Source: Eubacterium sp.
GTDB lineage: Bacteria; Bacillota; Clostridia; Lachnospirales; Lachnospiraceae
Direction: 5' to 3'
Assembly: GCA_020844525.1 (NCBI GenBank)
Contig: JAJGAH010000005.1
Span: 1 to 19,060, forward strand
DNA: 19,060 nucleotides
A model generated the notes under the pieces. That model was given only the letters and a program-made list of their open reading frames with translations, was not told where the DNA came from and searched no databases. Made by a program: the position numbers and the translations under genes. Shown here piece after piece: positions 15,165 to 19,060 of the stretch; the stretch's first letter is position 1; the number at the start of each line of letters is the position of its first letter.

Positions 15165-15929
15165 ATGGAAGACGTAATGATTCGGGACGAACAGACTCCC
15201 GACGTACAGTACCAGGTCGCCAAGGTTACCTTCGATTCCTTCCCGGAGTACAAGGACAAGTGCCTTCTGATTGCTGAGCATATCAGGAATACAGAAGTCA
15301 CGGAAGATAATCTCCCGGAAGTGAAGAAGGAGCTGGCAGCGGCAAGGAAGATCACAGATGCGCTGAACAGCCGGAAGGTCCAGATCAAGAAGATCATCCT
15401 GACGGACTACACAGCATTCGAGAGCCAGGTCAAGGAGCTGAAGGGCATCATTGACGAGGCCGACGGAGAGCTTCGCGGCAAGGCCAATGCTCTGGAGGAA
15501 CAGGCCCGGGACCAGAAGAAGGAAGAGATCCGGCAGGTGTTCCTGAAGCGCATCGGCCAGTACACCATCGGAACCTTGATCCCGGACGCATTCGACCGCT
15601 GGTGGCATGAAGATCTGGCGAACAAGAGCAAGTCCATGAAGGCCGTGGAAGCAGACATGGTCGACTGGCTGGAAGGAACCGAGAAGGACATCGCCACCCT
15701 GAAGGGCATGGACAAGGAGATCCTCGTTGAGTACCTGGACTCCATGGATCTTGCAGCAGCGATCCAGACGGTCAATGCCAGAAACGCCAGACGGCATGCA
15801 GTGGAAGCTGCACCGGACGACACAGTACCTGAGGAGCAGGTCGCGGTGTTCCGTGTGTACGGACAGAAGGATATCGCACTCGCGGAGATGCTCCTGAAAG
15901 ATAACAACATCAATTTCAGAAAGGAATAA
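15165..15929 (+). CDS. DUF1351-family phage protein
   Basis: A 254-aa protein matching the DUF1351 family common in Firmicute phages close to recombination or replication genes. The central part (about residues 40-125) is strongly charged and helical, with the family's LPEVKKELAAARKITDALNS and RKVQIKKIILTDYTAFE segments followed by a probable coiled coil. The C-terminal part (FRVYGQKDIALAEMLLKDNNI) looks like a separate small alpha-beta unit. No catalytic motif is seen. In other phages such proteins neighbour single-strand annealing or polymerase genes; the exact job is unknown. AAAGGA lies nine bases before the ATG. Confidence 0.75.
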   Translation: MEDVMIRDEQTPDVQYQVAKVTFDSFPEYKDKCLLIAEHIRNTEVTEDNLPEVKKELAAARKITDALNSRKVQIKKIILTDYTAFESQVKELKGIIDEADGELRGKANALEEQARDQKKEEIRQVFLKRIGQYTIGTLIPDAFDRWWHEDLANKSKSMKAVEADMVDWLEGTEKDIATLKGMDKEILVEYLDSMDLAAAIQTVNARNARRHAVEAAPDDTVPEEQVAVFRVYGQKDIALAEMLLKDNNINFRKE

Positions 15930-15934
15930 GGATT

Positions 15935-16561
15935 ATGGAAAAGAGAGAGAATCTTGAGCTTGTGAATGTGGCGTTTGAGAACAACGGGCAGAAGGCTGTT
16001 CTCACATTCCTGGATAAGGAACGCGCCGAGGTAAGAACCGTGAATTTCAATCGTCAGGTGTACCGCGACAACAAGTACGTCGCTGACGATACCAAGGCGG
16101 AGAAGGTCGACACATGGTGCCGTGACATCTTCGGATGCGAATTCACCGAGCTGCCGTCCTGCGTCGGCAAGAAGTACACGGTTTACGAATACGACGACTT
16201 CAACAGCCTGTTCGAGGTGCAGATCATCACGAAGTTCACCAAGGACCAGGTCGGCCAGATTTACCAGACTGCCATCGACGAAGTCGTGCTCGATGATTAC
16301 TTCATCAAGATCCATTACACCATCGATGGCAAGACCTACGAATCCAAGCAGACCTTCGGAACGTATCTGCAGGATATGAAGCAGTGGTTCGTGGACCCGC
16401 TGAAGAAGGAAAAGGAATTCGCGAAGTTCGAGAACAAGTATCACGTCAAGGTCGAGGATCGTGACCAGCTCGTCGGCCATCCGATCATGGTCGAGGTCAA
16501 ACCGGCATTCGGAGACCATTACTGGGGCGACATCAAGAAGTTCCCGGCTCGTAAGAAGTAA
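15935..16561 (+). CDS. Phage protein of unknown function between DUF1351 and DNA polymerase
   Basis: A 208-aa protein I cannot name. It begins with alternating strands (LELVNVAFENNGQKAVLTFL, then VRTVNFNRQVY) and is rich in charged and aromatic residues, with no membrane segment or enzyme motif. Two parts look well ordered: EYDDFNSLFEVQIITKFTKD and KIHYTIDGKTYESKQTFGTY. The basic tail ends in PARKK. The beta-rich start, aromatic content and position just before a DNA polymerase would suit a single-strand DNA-binding accessory protein, but this is a guess from context. It starts five bases after the DUF1351 stop with AAGGA as its site. Confidence 0.7.
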   Translation: MEKRENLELVNVAFENNGQKAVLTFLDKERAEVRTVNFNRQVYRDNKYVADDTKAEKVDTWCRDIFGCEFTELPSCVGKKYTVYEYDDFNSLFEVQIITKFTKDQVGQIYQTAIDEVVLDDYFIKIHYTIDGKTYESKQTFGTYLQDMKQWFVDPLKKEKEFAKFENKYHVKVEDRDQLVGHPIMVEVKPAFGDHYWGDIKKFPARKK

Positions 16562-16576
16562 GGGAGGCCGGGCACG

Positions 16577-18370
16577 ATGAAGACAAAGCTTTTCTACGAT
16601 ATGGAAGTATTCAAAAGTGACACCCTCATCGTGTTCAAGAATCCCGATGGCAGTATCGCGGGAGTCTTCTGGAACAACCGCGATCGTAAGACACAGGAAG
16701 AGCCCTCAGGTTTTGAGGGCATTCCTGATCTTATCAAGGACAAGATCCTAATCGGCTACAACAATTTTCACTACGACGACTGCATCCTCTCCCTCACGAT
16801 GAATCAGGCGACGTCGATGCAGTACGTTATCAAGGCCAACAACGACAAGATTATCGCCGGTGATGGCTTTGCCGGGAAGGTCAGTCCTGACATCGATTCT
16901 CTGGACACAATGCAGCAGATCGACGTGTCACATCCTAGCCTGAAACAGATCGAAGCGAACATGGGACGCTCCATCGTGGAGTCCAAGATTGACTTCAACA
17001 TTGACCGTCCGCTGACAGATGAAGAGCGCAAAGAGACCGAGTTCTACTGCGGCAATGACGTCAGCGCTGCCATTGAGGTCTATAAGCTCCGTGAATACGG
17101 ATACTTCGAGACCAAGAAGCAGCTGATCGAAATGCTGCCGGAAGAACAGAGGGAGAAGGCGAAGAAATGGAACACCACAACCATTGCCGCAACGATCCTG
17201 ACAGGCGGGAAAGCAACCGTCTGGTGGGGGCCGGAGATGGTGCGGAAGCTCCTCGGAAAGTACTGGCGGAATGTGCCCGGTATCCCGGATGAGGTCTGGG
17301 ATATGTGGGAAGAACTCACGGCATCTCCTGAAGCCACGATGGGAAAAGGCAAGTCAAAGAAGATCAAGGCATTCGGATGCGACGTTGTTCTGGGTCTTGG
17401 CGGACTGCACGGAGCACCGTCGAAACCGCTCAGGGTCGGAAAGTGCAGACATAAGGATGTGAAATCCATGTATCCGTCAGCCATCTGCCACCTGAGAGCT
17501 CTCGGGGATGCGACTCCTGTATATGACCAGATTCGGCAGGAACGTATCCGCATCAAGCATTCGGACCCGCTGAAGGCAGCAGCACTGAAGCTGATCTTGA
17601 ACAGCGTGTATGGTCTGTTCAAGAACCAGTATTCCACTCTTTGCAATCCGCTGGCATCATCGATCGTCTGTATCTACGGCATGATCAGCCTGTTCTCCCT
17701 CTGCCGGGAACTGGATGCAGCAGGGTACCGGATCATCAACATCAACACGGATGGCGTCGTTTACGAGGACAGACCTGAACTCAACGGCAGGGATGATGAG
17801 ATCTGCAGCGAATGGGAGAAGACCTTCGACGGATTCCAGCTGGAGACAGATGAGTTCGATCAGTGGATTCAGAAAGATGTGAACAACTACATCGCTGTCG
17901 ACGGCGACAACATCACGGTCAAGGGCGGCGAGGTCAACAAGTATCTGGAGAATAAGTACTTCTCCAACAACAATGCCCGGATCATCCAGATTGCTCTGGT
18001 CGACAAGCTCGTGTATGGCACCCCGGTCCTGACAACGCTCATGGATCACATCGACGACCACATCCTCTGGCAGTACGTGCTGAAGGCAGGGTCTACGTTT
18101 CAGGGAGTATGTGACAGCAACGGGGATCTGCAGAACAAGGTCAACAGAGTCTTTGCGGCAACAGAATCCTGCGATTACACCCGGCTGTACAAACTCCGGG
18201 CAGACGGCGGCAAGGTGAATTTCCCGGATGCGCCGGACAGGATGTTTCTCTGGAACGAGGACGTGAATGACATTCCGGATGACCAGTTCCGAAAGATCAT
18301 CGACATCGAGCATTACTACACGATGGTCAATGAGAAACTCAAGGGCTGGCCGCAGGACGTGTATGGATAA
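16577..18370 (+). CDS. Compact family B DNA polymerase with 3'-5' exonuclease
   Basis: A 597-aa phage replicative polymerase. The exonuclease motifs are YDMEV (Exo I, D8 and E10), YNNFHYDD (Exo II, with D67) and FYCGNDVSA (Exo III, Y157 and D161). The polymerase motifs are DVKSMYPS (motif A, D294), KLILNSVYG (motif B, K338, N342, Y345) and INTDGVV (motif C, D392). All catalytic residues appear present, so it should be active in replication and proofreading. Motif C reads NTDG instead of the usual DTDS form. Only 44 residues separate D294 from K338, so there is no room for the insertions that mark protein-primed members. A primase gene follows, so RNA- or DNA-primed synthesis is likely. GGGAGG at 16562-16567 precedes the ATG. 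Confidence 0.85.
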   Translation: MKTKLFYDMEVFKSDTLIVFKNPDGSIAGVFWNNRDRKTQEEPSGFEGIPDLIKDKILIGYNNFHYDDCILSLTMNQATSMQYVIKANNDKIIAGDGFAGKVSPDIDSLDTMQQIDVSHPSLKQIEANMGRSIVESKIDFNIDRPLTDEERKETEFYCGNDVSAAIEVYKLREYGYFETKKQLIEMLPEEQREKAKKWNTTTIAATILTGGKATVWWGPEMVRKLLGKYWRNVPGIPDEVWDMWEELTASPEATMGKGKSKKIKAFGCDVVLGLGGLHGAPSKPLRVGKCRHKDVKSMYPSAICHLRALGDATPVYDQIRQERIRIKHSDPLKAAALKLILNSVYGLFKNQYSTLCNPLASSIVCIYGMISLFSLCRELDAAGYRIININTDGVVYEDRPELNGRDDEICSEWEKTFDGFQLETDEFDQWIQKDVNNYIAVDGDNITVKGGEVNKYLENKYFSNNNARIIQIALVDKLVYGTPVLTTLMDHIDDHILWQYVLKAGSTFQGVCDSNGDLQNKVNRVFAATESCDYTRLYKLRADGGKVNFPDAPDRMFLWNEDVNDIPDDQFRKIIDIEHYYTMVNEKLKGWPQDVYG

Positions 18371-18377
18371 GGCACAA

Positions 18378-18436
18378 GGGTATGACAGCACCATATCTGC
18401 CACGATCGGTGGCTGGTGTGGTGCAAGACCATACCC
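18378..18436 (+). other. Nested three-stem hairpin after the polymerase gene
   Basis: GGGTATG (18378-18384) pairs with CATACCC (18430-18436). Inside it GCACCA (18388-18393) pairs with TGGTGC (18419-18424), and inside that GCCAC (18399-18403) pairs with GTGGC (18409-18413) around a five-base loop. Nesting of three perfect stems separated by small internal loops is unlikely by chance. No T run follows, so it is not a simple terminator. It is followed by the block TGAAACAGGAGGAAA. Confidence 0.7.
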
Positions 18437-18440
18437 GATT

Positions 18441-18530
18441 TGAAACAGGAGGAAAGGCATACAGCAGCATAGGTGCATCCACGGAACGTGGACCTGCTGC
18501 CGTGTCTGACCTCCATGAAACAGGAGGAAA
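18441..18530 (+). repeat. Duplicated 15-base ribosome-binding-site block
   Basis: TGAAACAGGAGGAAA occurs at 18441-18455 and again at 18516-18530. The second copy serves the primase ATG at 18533. The first copy has no ATG at the right distance; the nearest possible start is a GTG far downstream, so it looks like an orphan copy left by a duplication or by loss of a small gene. Confidence 0.85.
18464..18500 (+). other. Second hairpin upstream of the primase gene
   Basis: TCCACG (18478-18483) pairs with CGTGGA (18487-18492) around GAA. The stem extends, with small bulges on the left arm, through GG (18472-18473) with CC (18493-18494) and GCAGCA (18464-18469) with TGCTGC (18495-18500). It lies between the two copies of the 15-base ribosome-binding-site block. 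Confidence 0.65.
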
Positions 18531-18532
18531 CC

Positions 18533-19060
18533 ATGTTTATCGAATATAAGGACGGTGAGAAACACACCGGCAAGATCGACAGGGCCGAACTCTCCGAGAA
18601 CATTACAACCTTCAACAGCTGCGGCGAACTGATCGCAGACAACGAGGTGGTGATCGACATCGACCATCTCCCGAAGGAATCCATCAAGGCTATGATACAG
18701 GAATTCGGTATCAAAACCCAGGTGGTCTGGACGGAGAGAGGTGCACATCTCTGGTTTAAGAAGCCGGTATGGTTTACCCGGCGTCATGACGGAGTATGCA
18801 AACTGGGCTTCGAGATCGAGCAGCACACGATGCAGTCTAACCCCGGTGGGATGACGGTCCGCAGAAATGGCGTGACAAGGGATATCGACAATATCGGACT
18901 CCGCGCCTATATGCCGGACATCTTCCAGGTCGGGACCAAGAAGAAGCCCTATCAGAATCTGACCGGTATGGACGACGGCGACGGCAGGAACAAGGCGCTG
19001 TTTGCGCAGCGGAAGGCCCTGAACAACTGTCAGGACTGGGAGAAGATGCTGGGCTTCATC
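18533..19060 (+). CDS. Phage DNA primase (archaeo-eukaryotic primase type), 3'-truncated by window
   Basis: The first 176 residues of an open frame that continues beyond the window. VVIDIDHLP (D42, D44) fits the hhhDhD metal-binding motif of archaeo-eukaryotic-type primases and prim-pols. WTERGAHLWFKKP (H72) fits the following s-x-H motif. Near the end of the visible part, DGDGRNKALF matches the segment after the catalytic core in phage primase/helicase proteins. It should make primers, or act as a primase-polymerase, for the polymerase encoded just upstream; a helicase domain may follow outside the window. AGGAGG at 18523-18528 is ideally placed for the ATG. Family assignment rests on these motifs only. 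Confidence 0.75.
   Translation, partial: MFIEYKDGEKHTGKIDRAELSENITTFNSCGELIADNEVVIDIDHLPKESIKAMIQEFGIKTQVVWTERGAHLWFKKPVWFTRRHDGVCKLGFEIEQHTMQSNPGGMTVRRNGVTRDIDNIGLRAYMPDIFQVGTKKKPYQNLTGMDDGDGRNKALFAQRKALNNCQDWEKMLGFI

Noticed and set aside
17657..18826. A 389-codon open frame on the - strand across polymerase and primase, and a 370-codon frame at 15407-16519
   Set aside because: They are antisense to genes with clear motifs in a region with few stop codons on the opposite strand, and they cross gene boundaries.

Overview
The window looks like a low-to-mid GC Gram-positive chromosome, most likely a Clostridia-type Firmicute such as Lachnospiraceae. I infer this from strong GGAGG-type ribosome binding sites almost everywhere, an EpsG-type polymerase and a VanZ-like gene in the polysaccharide cluster, and Firmicute-type prophage early genes. 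I see no rRNA, tRNA, CRISPR array, insertion sequence, integrase or repressor.

Region 1 (1-9276, + strand) is the 3' part of an exopolysaccharide or capsule locus. It starts with a frameshifted hexapeptide acetyltransferase. Next come three genes for an activated heptose: an NAD-dependent epimerase/dehydratase, a fused GDP-heptose pyrophosphorylase/GmhB phosphatase, and a GmhA-like isomerase. A rhamnosyltransferase-like GT2, an EpsG/Wzy-like polymerase, a second glycosyltransferase, a Wzx flippase, UDP-galactopyranose mutase and a VanZ-like protein follow. Together they point to a Wzx/Wzy-made polymer containing heptose and probably galactofuranose. No heptose 7-phosphate kinase (HddA) is visible; it may lie upstream.

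Region 2 (9277-9960) is a boundary. It has a GC-rich, hairpin-prone spacer, one short helix-turn-helix-like gene of a type I associate with mobile elements, and a strong rho-independent terminator.

Region 3 (9962-13769, - strand) is a tightly packed three-gene operon: a 290-aa protein, a 214-aa protein and a 760-aa AAA_13-type ATPase of the RloC/PrrC-like anticodon nuclease group (COG4694). The 290-aa protein ends in, and the 214-aa protein begins with, the same glycine-rich beta-prone motif (GSGIAA..I..L.VN.G). This C-terminus/N-terminus pairing in adjacent genes is the layout of bacterial amyloid signalling motifs. I regard the cassette as the best candidate for an undescribed, probably anti-phage, system.

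Region 4 (13770-19060, + strand) is a prophage early/replication module: a 32-aa micro-ORF, DUF3846, a metallo-beta-lactamase fold protein, DUF1351, an unknown 208-aa protein, a compact family B DNA polymerase and an archaeo-eukaryotic-type primase cut by the window edge. It diverges from the defence-like operon, which sits where a phage lysogeny module often lies. The spacers hold several nested hairpins. Those before the primase are each followed by the same 15-base ribosome-binding-site block.
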